Shown one piece after another: positions 22,760 through 34,429 of a DNA stretch of 64,000 bases. The stretch is from assembly GCA_037962975.1 (NCBI GenBank), contig CM075669.1:83248001-83312000 (forward strand), written 5' to 3'. A model generated the notes under the pieces. The model did no database searches, was not told where the DNA came from, and saw only the letters and a list, made by a program, of their open reading frames with translations. Each line of letters begins with the position of its first letter. Positions within the stretch are counted from its first letter, which is position 1. Source of the stretch: Clitoria ternatea (taxonomy: Eukaryota > Streptophyta > Magnoliopsida > Fabales > Fabaceae). A program made the translations under genes and the position numbers.

Positions 22760-24517
22760 TGATAAGTGTTTTATAACACAATAAATTAGATTTAGTTTGC
22801 TTAGGATTTTAATCATTATGCACTGTATTTCCTTAATTTTTATGATTTTCGCTTTCTTTCCACTTTATTCTACTCGGGTACTTTTATTTTGCAGAAATTA
22901 ATAGATTTGGAATTATTGATGATCCATTTTAAGAATGAATGAATATAAATGGAAAATGGATTCAAGAACCCAAAAAGATGATTAAAGTGCCAAAGGATGA
23001 AAACAATCAAGAACCATGAGCTATACTGTCCAAAACGCCTCAAAAATGCAAGAAAACACTTTCAGGAAAGGGTAGGAAACGATTCACCCTTACAGGAATC
23101 GATTCCTATGTGAAACATAATCTAGGAATCGATTCAAGGCTGTTGGGAATCGATTCATAGGGCTGGGAATCGATTCCCCCTTATAGGAATCGATCCATTG
23201 AGGTTTGAAAGGCCAAGAATCGATTCATGAAGGCCAGGAATCGATTCATCATGCTAGGAATCGATTCCCACCTTTAGGAATCGATTCACACACTATTTTA
23301 AAGGTAAAAATGAACTGGAGGAATCGATTCATCAGTGGAATCATGCACCGAATTATTGGAAACAACAAAAATACGCAAATTGAAGACAACTAGAACCGCT
23401 AGAAATCACATGCACCGAAAGTTTCCAACTTGCAACGCGTTTTCTTAGCTGGCTTCCTCCCTTCCTTCGCCTATAAAAGGAGAAGCAATACAAGCAGAGA
23501 GGGCATCCCATTCTTCATCAGCTTCATTCCTTTCTTTTCTTTCTCTTTCGTTTTCTTTCTCTGTTTTATTTTCTTTCTCTTTTTATTTTCTTTTCTTTCT
23601 TTTATTTTGTGTAAGAGTTGTGAGGATTATGAAATTGAGTGTTCCAATTTGTAATTGGTGGAGGAATATTGCAACAAGGAAATACAGTGGTGAAATTATT
23701 TTGAGCTTTTGGAGAAACCCGTAAGTCTTTATTTTTACCATATCTTGTATGTTTTATTTTTCCATCATATGTATGAAATTTGAATCATTTTATGAGTAGC
23801 TAAATTAATTATCTTGGGATAAAGGGGGTTTGATAATATTTTATTTTAATGTTATTTTGACTTGGAATTAAATAAATTTCTATTTTCTATTTAGTTCAAT
23901 TATGCTTAATGCTTTTAGTTATTCCTAACAAGAACCTAAATGATAAAACTGTATACTTGCGGGTATATTAGTAAGTTTAGGTAATAAATAGAATCGAGAG
24001 ATTTATTTTTACCGGAAAGCTTTGAACTAAACCTAAGATTTTTGAAATGCTTTTTGTGACCTCGGTAAAACCGTGAAAGTAATCAAAATTCTTTTGAGGA
24101 AATAAAAAGGATTTTCATAAAACGATAATGGGCCTTTCTGAGGATTAAGCAGCGCTTTCCATAGGTTAGGTACATTAATAAGATTCTGAGAGGAACATAT
24201 TAATTAGCTTTTGGAAAATTCGCCTTGGAAAACTTAATTCGATTCTTATTTATGAAAAGTTAAAATTCATTAACATAAAATAGAGTCTTGATCCCCCAAA
24301 ATCCTAAGATATTCTCAACTCTGATTTTTAAGTGTCAAGTAAATTTTATTTATTTGTATTCTGTGCAACTTTAATTTGTTTAATTTTACAAAAATATTAA
24401 AAATCAATTGTGTGGATAATTAAATTTCAACATGCTGGTACTTTGAATACAGTCCCTGTGGAGAACGATAATCTTTTATATTACGCGATATAACCCGTGC
24501 GCTTGCAGGCCCTGTCA
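22760..24517 (+). repeat. Athila 3' LTR
   Basis: This is a near-identical copy of 17107-18866 (starts TGATAAGTGTTTTATAACAC, ends GGCCCTGTCA). It carries the same array and TATA box. The ORFs at 23205-23393 and 23430-23654 are LTR sequence. Confidence 0.93.
23070..23335. repeat. GAATCGATTC array in the Athila 3' LTR
   Basis: The same array as at 17420-17680, but with point changes in the palindromes themselves (GAAACGATTC near 23077, GAATCGATCC near 23187). Confidence 0.9.
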
Positions 24518-25199
24518 GTTGGGATTGTTGAAGCTTCTGATTGAATCATGAAGCTGCATTGAGGAAATTATCTTCTGAAGCAAGAGGAGAACAAGCTAAG
24601 AAGTGGATCTACAATGCTGGATTAACAAATTCAGATCCAAATGAAGAATCTCACCAGTGAGGAATCATGGTTGAGGCTTAGGTAACTTTTGGCTTCCTAA
24701 CTAATTCAGGCCTAGTAAGTAGGTAAATAGTTAGGTTTCAATCCCCAATTTCACATTAGATTTCTCTATCACTGAACACCTAAGGGATTAGGGTTTAATG
24801 CTTAGGAATTAGTGTTAGTCTCCTAAGGAATTAGGGATTAACCAACTATGAATTGTCCTCTTGCATCTGAAGCTTGATTGAACCTCGATTGCATGTTTCT
24901 TGATGAAGTTGCAAGCTAAAGTAATCCTAACCTATCTTCCATTAATCACACTTCACCTTTTCTATTGTTTTTTAAAATACAAAAACATAGGAAGTATAAA
25001 AATAAGAAAAACAGAATGAATCTTACACTGTATTGTTTTGGTTCAGCTTGTGCTAGTCCAAGATTGTGGTAATTACCTCAATCCTTGTGGGACGTTCAAA
25101 TATATTACAAATTTAACGATTGGTACACTTGCCAAAAGAATATAAATCCTTCGAGAGATATGCATCATGTTAATGGCTCAGGATTTACACACCAGTAAG

Positions 25200-25872
25200 G
25201 GTTTACGTATCCATATGGGTAACTATAAGGTTGATAGAATGGTGTAGACGCATAGGGTTGGTTTGTCGGGCTAGTGTTTAGTGTGGGATCCTGAGATTGG
25301 ACTATAGGTTGCGTAGCATGAACTGGTTGGGCCATTCGGGTGACTTGGGCTTGGGTAATTTGGGCTTCGGCGACCTGTGGCTCTTGGAGTGGTAGTATCT
25401 TGGCTGGGCAGGGGGTGCAGTGTGAGGATTCACTGCTTATTGATTATTGGAGTCTTGTGGGTTAGTGAGGAGTGGTGGAAAGTATCCTGGTGGTAAGCCG
25501 TAAAGAGGGCAAGGCACTGGGTTACCATTCGAGCCGATGAAAGTGTGTTGTTGAACAAAAGACATATTGGTTGCATGGGGATCAACAACAGGGTTGGGTC
25601 TCCTTATGTTGATAGTGAGAGGAGGTGCTGTGGGATTGGGAATTTGGGCCCTCGTCAGATCGAAGCTTAGGGGATGAAGCGGGTGCCTAGTTGCAGTTAG
25701 GTTTCCTCGATACCCTTCAAGGAGCCCCCCTCTATGATTCTCTTTTCTAGTAGCTTTATCAATTACGCTACCTTCTCTTTTAATTAGTTGAACTCGTTTT
25801 TAAGACTTTCGTCCACGATTTCTGTTTCAGCCATGAGTCTCTTTTGCAGTCGGGTTTGGTAAGGATGCTTAC
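25200..25872 (-). pseudogene. Ogre gag N-terminal part, right of the nested insertions
   Basis: On minus, a stretch near 25840-25780 reads LQKRLMAETEIVDESLKNEF, followed by a Lys/Leu-rich coiled-coil-like segment. Further on there is proline-rich sequence, ending PFYQPYSYPYGYVNP just before the insertion target at 25199. The frame then resumes at 16128. Several stops are present. The stretch between here and ORF1 (about 25873-26150) has no clear frame and may correspond to the intron known between ORF1 and gag in Ogre. Confidence 0.6.
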
Positions 25873-26149
25873 CCGTGATGTCTAATGGAAGATAAAAGAA
25901 ATACAGGAATTTGTTAAAAAGAAAGGATTAAATAATTAAAATGAAAGCGATAAAGGAATAGTAAACGTGGTTGTTTGTGAAGCAATTCAGAACTTGACGA
26001 GTATCCTTTGACTGTTTCTCAGAACGTCACGTTCAAAAGTACTAAGTAAAGCAGCAAATGGAAATTAACACGAGATAGTTGTGGAGACTAAAGAGTCCTT
26101 CATTTTGAATTCCATAAAAAAGTGCTTTGTTACAATGCGGGAAAATAGA

Positions 26150-28292
26150 TTAGTCGTTCTTGGCTCAGGCAATCATGGCCCTCATCTTACAAATTCATTC
26201 CCTACAGTAACTTAGGAAGGTTACAATTTCTTTGGGGTGGTTAGAGGGTTAGCCATTTCTTCAGCTTGCTTAAGTAGGAGCGGGAGGTCTTTCAGAGTCC
26301 CATTGGCCAAATACGTTAGGTTGGCAAAACGGCTCATCTAGGAACAAATGACTTCGTCTTGTTGTGTCATTTTAGCTTCCATAGAGCATATAGCCTCACA
26401 ACAGCCTTGTTCCACTTCCATTACATGTCGACGCTCACCATTTATTTCTCGTTGGCAAGCCTCTACTACCTCATTAAGCTGATGCTCCACCTTGTGAATT
26501 TAAGACTGCAGAACTTCTTTTTGCACCAAGGCGTTCCGCTTATTTTCTTTGGCCTGTGCCAACATATCCCTTAGAAGATGCTTATCAGCCAGAATGGTAT
26601 CCCTTGGATAACTTTTCATCTTTAATTCAGAGTTAGCTGGTCGGAAGCATTAATCTTGTTTTCTTATGAGATCTCTTTCAGTTTTTCACTTCTTTCTGAC
26701 CTCCTCAATGATCTGCTTGCCCTCATGATTTTCTTTTCTTTAAAGGGTGCATTCTTACTGGGACTTTAGCAGTTCCTCCTCTAACTTCTTGTTTTTGGCA
26801 GTCAGCTCTTCTATTTTAGCTTTCATTGCCTTGGTCACCTAATCTTCAAAGATAAGTAGGGGAGTGAGTGTGCTTGTTGGGAGAGAGGAAGGACTCCTGA
26901 ATGGTAACTTGACAATAGAGACTCTATTCAAAACCCATTGGTAATATTCTTCTTTCACAGTGTGACTTCTGACTCTCAACCCTTTCCCCTTCTTATGAAC
27001 CCTTTTCCATGCCTTTGCTATATTTTGAATAGCAAAGGTGCAGTTTCCCTTTGAGTAGTATAGGATGAAGGGAATGAGCGACTCTTCATCGGGTGGTCCA
27101 AGTAGCGGGTAGGCTAACTGGCGCTTGGCTATAATAGGGTTGTAATTGATGCACCCTTGTGTGCCCATGAGTGGAACATTCAGGTAGTCGCCATAGTGGT
27201 GAATGATCGCATCAATCATCAACCATTGAGGATACCATCTTACTTTCTCGGTTGTGAGTCCTACCAGATAATTGGCCCACTCGCGCCCGTTCTTCATTGC
27301 TAGTTGGCACAAGTTCATATCAGAAATAGGGCATTCAACCTTGCCGACTTGGTTGAAGACGTAGGATGTAAGCCACACAAATAAAGCAGGTAGACAACAA
27401 ATGACCCTTTTTCCACCTTGGGTATGACAAAAGTCCATAGTACAATAAATGTTTGCCAAGATAGCAGTGACAGGATTTTCAAATTTGTGCTTGCGAGTGA
27501 GGAAGACATCGATAGCATCATAATCTATATAATTGTCGATGCTAGGGAATAAAATGACACCATACATAGTAATGGCCAGTTTATCCATAAAGGTTTCCCA
27601 ATACCCCTTTTCTACCAGGTCATGCATATGTTTCTCAAAGTACTCTCGAGCGGACCCAAGGGTCTGATTTCTGTTTAGTTGTGTACTCCTTAATGTTTCT
27701 GGATAAATCTTTAAGACATTGGCGATAAAGGTGACATTTGTGTGGTGCTCAAGATGACGGTAAGGCCTCTGCCCTTCCAGAGGCATTCCCAGGATTCGCT
27801 CAAATTCCTCAATAGATGGAGCTAATTGAAAGTCCCTAAAGGTAAAGCATCGGAGAGGTAGGTCATAAAACTGAGTTAATGCAGTGATCGCCTCAACTTG
27901 TACTTCTACTTCTAACAGTTTTAGAATCCTTCCATATTTCCTTGAAAAACCATCTTCTGAGTTAAATTCAATTTCTTCCCCATTGCTTGCAAACTAGCCA
28001 TGTCAACCTTCTTAGCTTTAACATGCAGTAGTTTTCTTAATTCGGTTACATTTGTACCACAACTATCTGACCTCATGTTAATTTCCATATCTTGCTCAAA
28101 GGTATTCACTAATCTCTGAATAGCTCCTTTCAAGAACAGAAAGGAAAGAGAAAAATCAGTCATTGACATGTAAATCGCTACTCCCTTAGTAACTTCTTGG
28201 AAAACATTTTTTAAAGTCGGGGAAGTAGCGATCGGCCCAACCCGTGCCAAATCAAGAGTCATGTGGGTTACGAACCTTCCGATTATCATCAA
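26150..28292 (-). pseudogene. Ogre ORF1 (extra ORF upstream of gag), broken
   Basis: The best open stretch is 27786-26839 (315 codons): HLEHHTNVTFIANVLKIYPE, GYWETFMDKLAITMYGVILF, DYDAIDVFL, CHTQGGKRVICCLPALFVW, WYPQWLMIDAIIHHYGDYLN and GTQGCINYNPIIAKRQLAYP. These blocks are typical of the Ogre ORF1 protein (plant domain DUF7745), whose biochemical role is unknown. The preceding open stretch 28292-27921 supplies the N-terminal part in a separate piece. A Glu/Lys-rich coiled-coil tail with several stops continues left to about 26150. The normal single ORF of 600-700 residues is thus in at least three pieces. Confidence 0.8.
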
Positions 28293-29073
28293 AAAATTTT
28301 AATCCTTTTGTTTTTTGATTTTTTTTATTTCTATTTCTATAACCCAAAACCCAAAGACTACACGTAAAAAGACTACTCGCCCGTTAAAGGATTATTAGTT
28401 AAAAGTGTGTCATTTTTGGGAAAAAGTAATCCGCCAAATAGGTAAGTGGTCCACTAATTTAGATTAGAAGGGAAAATGAGAATGAGAAAAGGTAAAGGAA
28501 AGTTTTCCTCTTTGTGCCCTAAGTCGGGTTTTTCTGAAGGCCTCATACCAGTTCTAAGGTTTGTCTAACAGTGATACCTCGCATTAGGTGGCTTGCACTA
28601 CTGTCTAATGGTCACTAAAGCCAAGATCCTACTCATGGTGTTGACCGTAACAGTAGAAAGTCTATTAGGTGTGGGACACCATGAATAAGTCAAACTCTAG
28701 CTGAGGTTCTCACGATAGCCAGACAGGACGTACGTCCCAAATGACACCGCTATCAATCTCCCCTAAAATTAAGTTTCATTTAGGCCCGGGTATAGGGTCC
28801 CACTCAAAAGTGTGTGCAAATTGTGAGTATAGTGTGTGAAAGAAGCATCCAATACATGTACCTTATCCATCCTACACAGAGAACAAACACAGAACAACAA
28901 AATAAAGTCATCTACCCTAGGGTTCAACAGCACACAAACAATAACATATGACAAGATATAAACTAGGCAAGAATTACACATAAAAAATTGACAAAAAATA
29001 AAACTATAGAGTTAAATAAATAACGGGCCATTCAAAACATGTGCTATCAACTTGGTTGGCTTGACTCTCTAAG
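28293..29073 (-). other. Ogre 5' untranslated leader, no gene
   Basis: This lies between the primer site and ORF1 on minus. A short ORF (28981-28769) has no recognisable motif. Confidence 0.55.
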
Positions 29074-29091
29074 TCCCTAGTGGAGTCGCCA
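29074..29091 (-). other. Ogre primer-binding site
   Basis: The minus strand reads TGGCGACTCCACTAGGGA two bases inside the LTR end. This is the tRNA-Arg-complementary primer site characteristic of Ogre, and it fixes the orientation of the whole element. Confidence 0.85.
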
Positions 29092-29093
29092 AC

Positions 29094-29458
29094 TGTTGCG
29101 ACCGAGATCGCGGCGGCACGGCCGACCCTTAAAAAATATAATAAAATGGGTTTTGAAATCCTTTCAAAAAACAGGGAGTCGCTACCAATATTTTAAGGGC
29201 AAAATACTGGAAAAACCTTTGTTAAAGCACTGGTCAATAAAAAATAAGATTTCAAGTTCAGGAGTCGAATTACAGGTGAGGAAGGTATTAGCACCTCACA
29301 ATTGTCTGTTATAAAATGGTTACCTCAAATTGATAGCGCGCATTATAAGTATCCCGTAAATTATTTTAACTTCTTTAGAAAAGGAACAGACAAAATAGAT
29401 GAGGAAGTTTTGAAATAATATTAACAAGACGTCCCGTCCAAATTAATCTTAAATTAAA
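29094..29458 (-). repeat. Ogre 5' LTR, truncated remnant
   Basis: It aligns with 5632-5966 of the other LTR, plus a short extra stretch near 29358-29375. It ends abruptly after the first palindromic unit (29418-29447). About 2.9 kb of the expected LTR is missing. A chromovirus-like LTR fragment follows without a gap. Confidence 0.8.
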
Positions 29459-30049
29459 CAGGATGATTGGATGAGGCTGAGTTAGAATAAGGTATGTAAA
29501 CCTAAATAGATTGTGTGAGAGAGCAGGGAGTTGTGTATTCAGGAATGATTGGATGAGGCTAAGTTAGAATAGACAACTTAGAATAAACTAATTAGGGACC
29601 CTGATAAGAAAAAGATAATAAGGTATGCAAACCTAAATAGATTGTATGGGAGGGATGTCAATGATGACAACTCTCTGATTTTTCTGTAAGTAGAGATTCA
29701 CCCTTATGCTATTTTTATAGACCTTTGATTGGACCATTCCGTAATATCATAGAGATCAACATGGACTTTGCATTAAAGACTAGCCAGGCTATTCTTAGAC
29801 TAAGGATCATTATGATAGGTGGTTTTCTTTTCTTTTATGGGAGCCTAAGTGCCCTTTTACTTTCAACATGTACAATTTACTATTTACGACCATGTGTTTT
29901 GTATGACTATGTTGTATATAAAATATACCTATTCCACCAAGTTTTCTTGTACAAAAAAAAAACTTCCATATTTTTCTAAAACTTGTAACCTCTCAGTTGA
30001 CCAGGATAATCTAGTGGACGAGATTGTCCTAGCTAACCGAGGGTGTACA
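29459..30049 (+). repeat. 3' end of a chromovirus-like LTR
   Basis: It aligns with about 2640-3173 and 39980-40503 (blocks 'gagggatgtca', 'tcacccttatg', 'tttcaacatgtacaattta', 'cctctcagttgaccagg'). It ends in a damaged terminus, GGGTGTACA at 30041-30049. A short segment is duplicated within it (29460-29520 and 29542-29640 share 'atgattggatgaggctgagt' and 'aacctaaatagattgt'). Confidence 0.7.
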
Positions 30050-31240
30050 TTAGGCATCTATTGCATAACTTTGAAGAAAGGAACCATGATATGCAAATTC
30101 CCTAGAACCTTAATGAACTTCTTAAATTGGTTTTCCTTCTTTTCTCTACCTTTTTCAAGCCTTTGAGGATAAAGGACTTGAGGCACTATAGAAGGTGCTT
30201 GACCTTTTACAAACTTAGGCTCTTCTGTATTAATAGTCTATTCAAGAGCATCCACCATAGGTCTAATGGACTCCCTTTTCTTATTAAAATCATTCATTGG
30301 AATTTCAAGCTTTTTGTCTCTCCATAGTAAGATAACCATACAATGGCTTCAAGTTGCCAAGGGGACTCCTCTTGATTTTTCATCTATTGGGCTAAGGTGA
30401 AAGCTTGTTAGGCCACTTGTGTATGAATCATCTTGTTGTGACTGATGATCAAGTTAATATTCCCTTGTAAATTTGATGCACTACAAATAGTTTTCTATAA
30501 ATGTCTCTTAGCTCCTTAATAATCTTGTATTGAGAAGTAATAAACGGTCTAATTGCCTCTTCCATTCTGTCGAGCTTAGACTTTTACTCGCCTTAAGGGA
30601 ACCCAAATGGTCTTTTGTTAGTGTTGCCACTACCACCCAACCTACCTTATGAGTGATTGTTTTAATTGGAGAAATTGGGATGATTTCTCTACCTTGGGTT
30701 ATAAGTTTACGAGTATGTGATTCCTTGCTTAGGACATCCATAGAAATTATAAGTGGCATGCATCTGCTCCATGCTAGGAACCTCTTTATAGATTATTGCT
30801 ACATGACCTACATTACCATAAAACTCATAAATAGACAAGGGGTCAATAACACTTTTTGCACGAGTAAGATTTATATTATCAAACTTTGATGGCAAAGCAT
30901 CACACTTTATAAGAAGAAGATAAAAAATCATGAATTTCATGCTTACTCAGGGCCTCACTACTCTGCCCTCAGTTTTGAACCTAACTTCCATGGCTAGTCA
31001 TCATACTTTTAATCATGTTATTGCTCTCATCCACTGACTTAGTATCAAATTCTCCACCTGTAGTTGCACCAAGAGTAATAAAGGTTGCATTATCTAAAGC
31101 ATCATAAAAGTTAGAAACTATCATCCATTTTGGCAAGCCATGGTAAGGACACTTCCTTAATAGGTCCCGATATCTCTCTAGGCCTTAAAATTGACTTGTT
31201 ATCCTTCTAAACAAATTTGGTTATTTAGGCTTTCAGGGTG
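30050..31240 (-). pseudogene. Decayed Athila-type gag fragment
   Basis: The minus strand has gag-core similarity near 31200-31080 (GLERYRDLLRKCPYHGLPKW, then a 'DALDNATF' segment). It has a degenerate zinc-knuckle region near 30870-30760 (YEFYGNVGHVAIIYKEVPSM) and the C-terminal Pro/Lys segment near 30180 (PQRLEKGREKKENQFKKF). No frame is intact. The order shows a minus-strand Athila relative, different from the plus-strand copy at 17107. Confidence 0.65.
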
Positions 31241-31919
31241 ATGATTTTGCTGTGTGGTAAGAAGTGATTTAGGAACTACAAAGATGGTTAATCCCATTAC
31301 TGATACAGTCTTCGGGCAATGAGTTAAGCCATAACTTCTGCATAGATATGGTTCTCATGAGTTAGTCATTTATATGTTATGTTATGCATGTGTTAGATGT
31401 CTTATGGATCATCTTTGATTAAGTTTCATGATGCGAATAGGGCCCAACATCTCATCATCACAAACACCTCTCCACAGTATGTCTACTGGGAGAAATACAC
31501 ATACACACTAGAGCGACCAGAGCTCCCCAAGTTCCCGCAACCAATAGGGGTAAAGGACCCTTATGTCTTGAAACAATATGCATTTATCACATTTCCATCG
31601 TGGTCACCTTTGAGCAGAACGGACACTACATGATGCTAATGGCACTCGTTCTAGTCAAAATACACAAGGTTTGCCATGAACTGTCCGGCCTTAGGCGCGA
31701 CTCTGATCCATTGGATGCCCGACCAAGTTTTACTCCCAAGATTCTCCTATGGAATCGAAATGCTCATGCCCTCCAGTGTACCCATCACTATTACTCTAGG
31801 TCTTGTAATCAAACTTATCATTCAATCTCATGTATCAGATGATGTATGCATTTACTTTCTTTATTCTTTTGCCTTTTATTAGCCAAGTGTCAGGCGAAAC
31901 CCTTATGCCCAGTGTTACA
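31241..31919. other. Unassigned region with a short open frame
   Basis: A 78-codon frame at 31397-31633 and overlapping short frames have no motif I recognise. The stretch ends in a GTGTTACA (31912-31919) resembling a chromovirus LTR terminus. No gene is called. Confidence 0.35.
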
Positions 31920-33856
31920 GTCTTTAATAAATTAAAAATCCTTATTTATGAATGTTTCAAACTCAAAGAATCGTAGAAGTTAAAATTCTATGTCTAAGTC
32001 CCAGTTGCTTAAAGTGAAAATTAAGTTCTCAATTAATTTTGTAAAAATTTATTAACCATTGATAGATCATCAGTTAACCAATTTAATTTTATCCAAATTC
32101 TTTGGGTATCATGGAAACAAAAAAACGTGCTTATTTTAACGGTTAGCAGAAACATAGCTTCGTCATAAAAATCTGATTCCGATCTTTGTTTCCCCCATTA
32201 TTGTAAAATTAAGATTTTCACTAACTTACTAAAAGCCAGGATCTCTTAGTGGCTAGGTAACTTTAAATAAAACTTGGGTCCATGAAAATTTATCGGACCA
32301 TTCAGTGAATATCGTCCCGTCGCATTTTATTACGACGGAACTTTATTCTTTAGCCTTTGGTTTTTAAAAAACGCCTTCTTAATTTAACAAAATCACTTTA
32401 TAGTAAAACACCTTCTAACTTCATAAAACCACACTTATGTCCAAAATAATTAAAAGCGGTTTCAGGTCCCTCTTTCCGTCAGTTTTGTCAAAAACTTTGT
32501 TTTTAACGTATTTTTACTAGAAAACTCTGACTCAGGTGATTCCAAAGCCAAAAGTAATTAATTTTTAAAATAATTTATTTATAAAATAAAATTATAACCC
32601 AATTCTGTCCAGAATTCATTTTTGTATGAAATTCTCAAAATGTTAAATTTTTCCTCGTTTTAGAACGTTGTAAGTCACGATTAAGGACAACCACCGTGTA
32701 ACACCGTCACCATCCACCTCCTTACCTTTTGGGAAGTACCCACACATTAAAATTACATACCAAATTTTGCAATAATTACAAAGTAAAGGCAGCATGCCCA
32801 TCCTCCCTTATACCTTTGTATTTATATGTTTTCCACACGCTTTTAGCTAAGGATCCGCACTGACACTCGGGGTTCCTTATGATTTTTTCCAAACAGCAAC
32901 TTGAATGAATTTTTCACATCATTGTACAGCCACAAAACAGCCACAAAATAGCCATAGTACATATCACACATCAAGCCCAAATTTTCAAATTTTTGCATGC
33001 AACAATGAACACCACATAAGGCAAATTTTTCAAGCATAATTACATGCATTTCACAATGTTTAGAAACATCACCAAGCTCAAACACATGGTCATGGGTTCG
33101 GCATCAAATAAATTCCAAGTTTTCAAATTTTGCACATGCAAAAAGAGATCTCAACCATAGGTACCGTAAAACCAACATGCAAGCCAAGAAAGGCAACATT
33201 TTTCAATATGTAATATATACAAATTCATTTACCACACGAACAGCCCCTTGATCTAAACTCTCATTTTCCAAAAATGCATTTTTTATAGCTTAAAAACATG
33301 ATCAAACCAAAGGAGCCTCATGGTCAAATTCGTGGCTATGGTGGGACCCAAGATCAAGACTTGATTCCATCATGCAAACCCATTAAGAAATACCATATGC
33401 TGTCCAACCTTAGAAATTTAGGAAAAATTCTTGTTTTTGGACCCTAACAAAGGTAAGGATACCCATGCATGAAGATAACCATGAGCTAAAATAAGAGAAA
33501 CTCCCCCCACCTCTTTGTGGTTTGAGGGAGAAGAGATGCCTCCAAATGCTTTCTTTTTCTTGCTCCTAGGTTCCTCAAAGATAGTTGAATGGAGGCTTTT
33601 TATGGTAATGGTGGGTGTTGGACGATGGTGGTGAGTAGTGATTATATTTTGGTGAAGAGAAAATAGACTTTGTTTTAAGAGATTTTGAGAGAAAAATAGA
33701 AAGGGGTATCGGTCAAGGGAATAAGGAAATGAGGGAAAGGGACACCAGGCTTTGCATGTCTTGATTTATAAAGAAAAGAGAGCAGAGAGTATTGTCAATA
33801 ATATCTAAGTTTGGTGGTTAAAGTGTGATAATTCTATTGGTTAGGCAAAGTGAGTG
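31920..33856 (-). repeat. Decayed chromovirus-like LTR, minus strand (U3 continues at 40509-40940)
   Basis: On minus, the AACTTTTGC / ATAACTTTT-rich U3 at 40940-40509 continues across the 33862-40503 insertion. It leads to a TATA-like TTTATAAATC near 33772 and a CT-rich leader (33750-33480), then CGACGGGACGATATTCACTG with TTTTCATGGACCCAAGTTTT (32350-32260). I recognise that arrangement from gypsy LTRs of legumes. The ends are not clear. No coding frame is supported (the ORF at 32843-33085 is in LTR sequence). Confidence 0.5.
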
Positions 33857-34429
33857 GAATGTGTAACAGCCCTGGTTTTTGGAATAAAAACCCCTGCTCT
33901 GAGAGTGTTATGTTAAGCCTTCTGAAAAGAGTTTTAGGCTTCGGCCTGATCCCTGAATTATTCTAAGTATGAGGAATTAGCAAGAAATGAGGACAGTAGG
34001 ATATCAAAATAGGAAATACAGAAGTACCGAGAAAATACAAGGGAACTTAGTACAGAGAAATGCAGAGGTTAGCATAGGGATCAGTATGTGTAGCGATGAA
34101 TGAAAGAAGTCGAGATAACAAATACCAATAATAAGATGAGTTTTTAATAATACCAATAAAATTAGGGATAATGCACTAGTAATTAATAAGGATTATTTTA
34201 ATTTGGTATTAATTGATTAATGATCTTTATAATATTTCTATAATTGGATTAATTAATTCATATAGAATAATTAATAATTATTTATTTCCACTTTAAATAT
34301 TTAATAAATATTATAAATAATAAATTCAAAAATATATAAACATATATAATTAAGTATAATAATATTTTATTTGTATTTATTTAATTGTTTATTGTTATTT
34401 ATATTTAATAATAAAATAATGTCGGGTTT

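Larger units (their letters stand above)
17107..24517 (+). mobile_element. Non-autonomous Athila (Ty3/gypsy) element, plus strand
   Basis: LTRs lie at 17107-18866 and 22760-24517 (about 1.76 kb). GTTGG flanks both ends (17102-17106 and 24518-24522), a 5-bp TSD. The primer site TGGCGCCATTGCCGGGGAC (tRNA-Asp type, standard for Athila) follows the 5' LTR after a few bases. A gag-protease frame spans 19072-21405. RT, RNase H and integrase are absent. The sequence passes straight to the 3' region (GTTAAACTTAGCACTTGTGG block, then a TTTGGGGTATTT polypurine-type end). The two LTRs differ by roughly 2-3 % by eye, so the insertion is comparatively young. It is the innermost insertion of the nest. Confidence 0.93.
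16129..25194 (+). mobile_element. Solo LTR (TGATAAG type) inserted in Ogre gag and itself split by Athila
   Basis: It begins TGATAAGTCTTG at 16129 and ends ...TTACACACCA at 25194. GTAAG directly precedes it (16124-16128) and follows it (25195-25199), a 5-bp target-site duplication. Removing the nested Athila (17107-24517 plus one TSD copy) leaves about 1.65 kb with no internal domain, so it reads as a solo LTR. TGATAAG starts are shared with the Athila LTR nested inside, but the sequences otherwise differ. It holds two kinds of palindrome arrays and a TATA box. Confidence 0.85.
5632..29458 (-). mobile_element. Ogre-type Ty3/gypsy (Tat lineage) retrotransposon, minus strand, with nested insertions
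   Basis: The same sequence begins at 5632 (TGTCGTGGCGGG) and at 29094 (TGTTGCGACCGAG) and runs in parallel for about 350 bp, marking two LTRs. Next to the right LTR, the minus strand carries the primer site TGGCGACTCCACTAGGGA, the Ogre-type tRNA-Arg site. Reading leftward, the order is ORF1, gag, zinc finger, protease, G-patch-like segment, RT, RNase H, second RNase H and integrase. An extra ORF upstream of gag and a double RNase H are hallmarks of Ogre/Tat elements. Gag is split by a solo LTR holding an Athila element (16129-25194). Without those insertions the element is about 14.8 kb. The right LTR is truncated and every coding domain is damaged, so it is not autonomous. Confidence 0.9.

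Noticed and set aside
31397..31882. Overlapping ORFs of 78, 80 and 68 codons
   Set aside because: No recognised domain, overlapping frames in a repeat-rich tract, no splice or promoter context. Left as unassigned.
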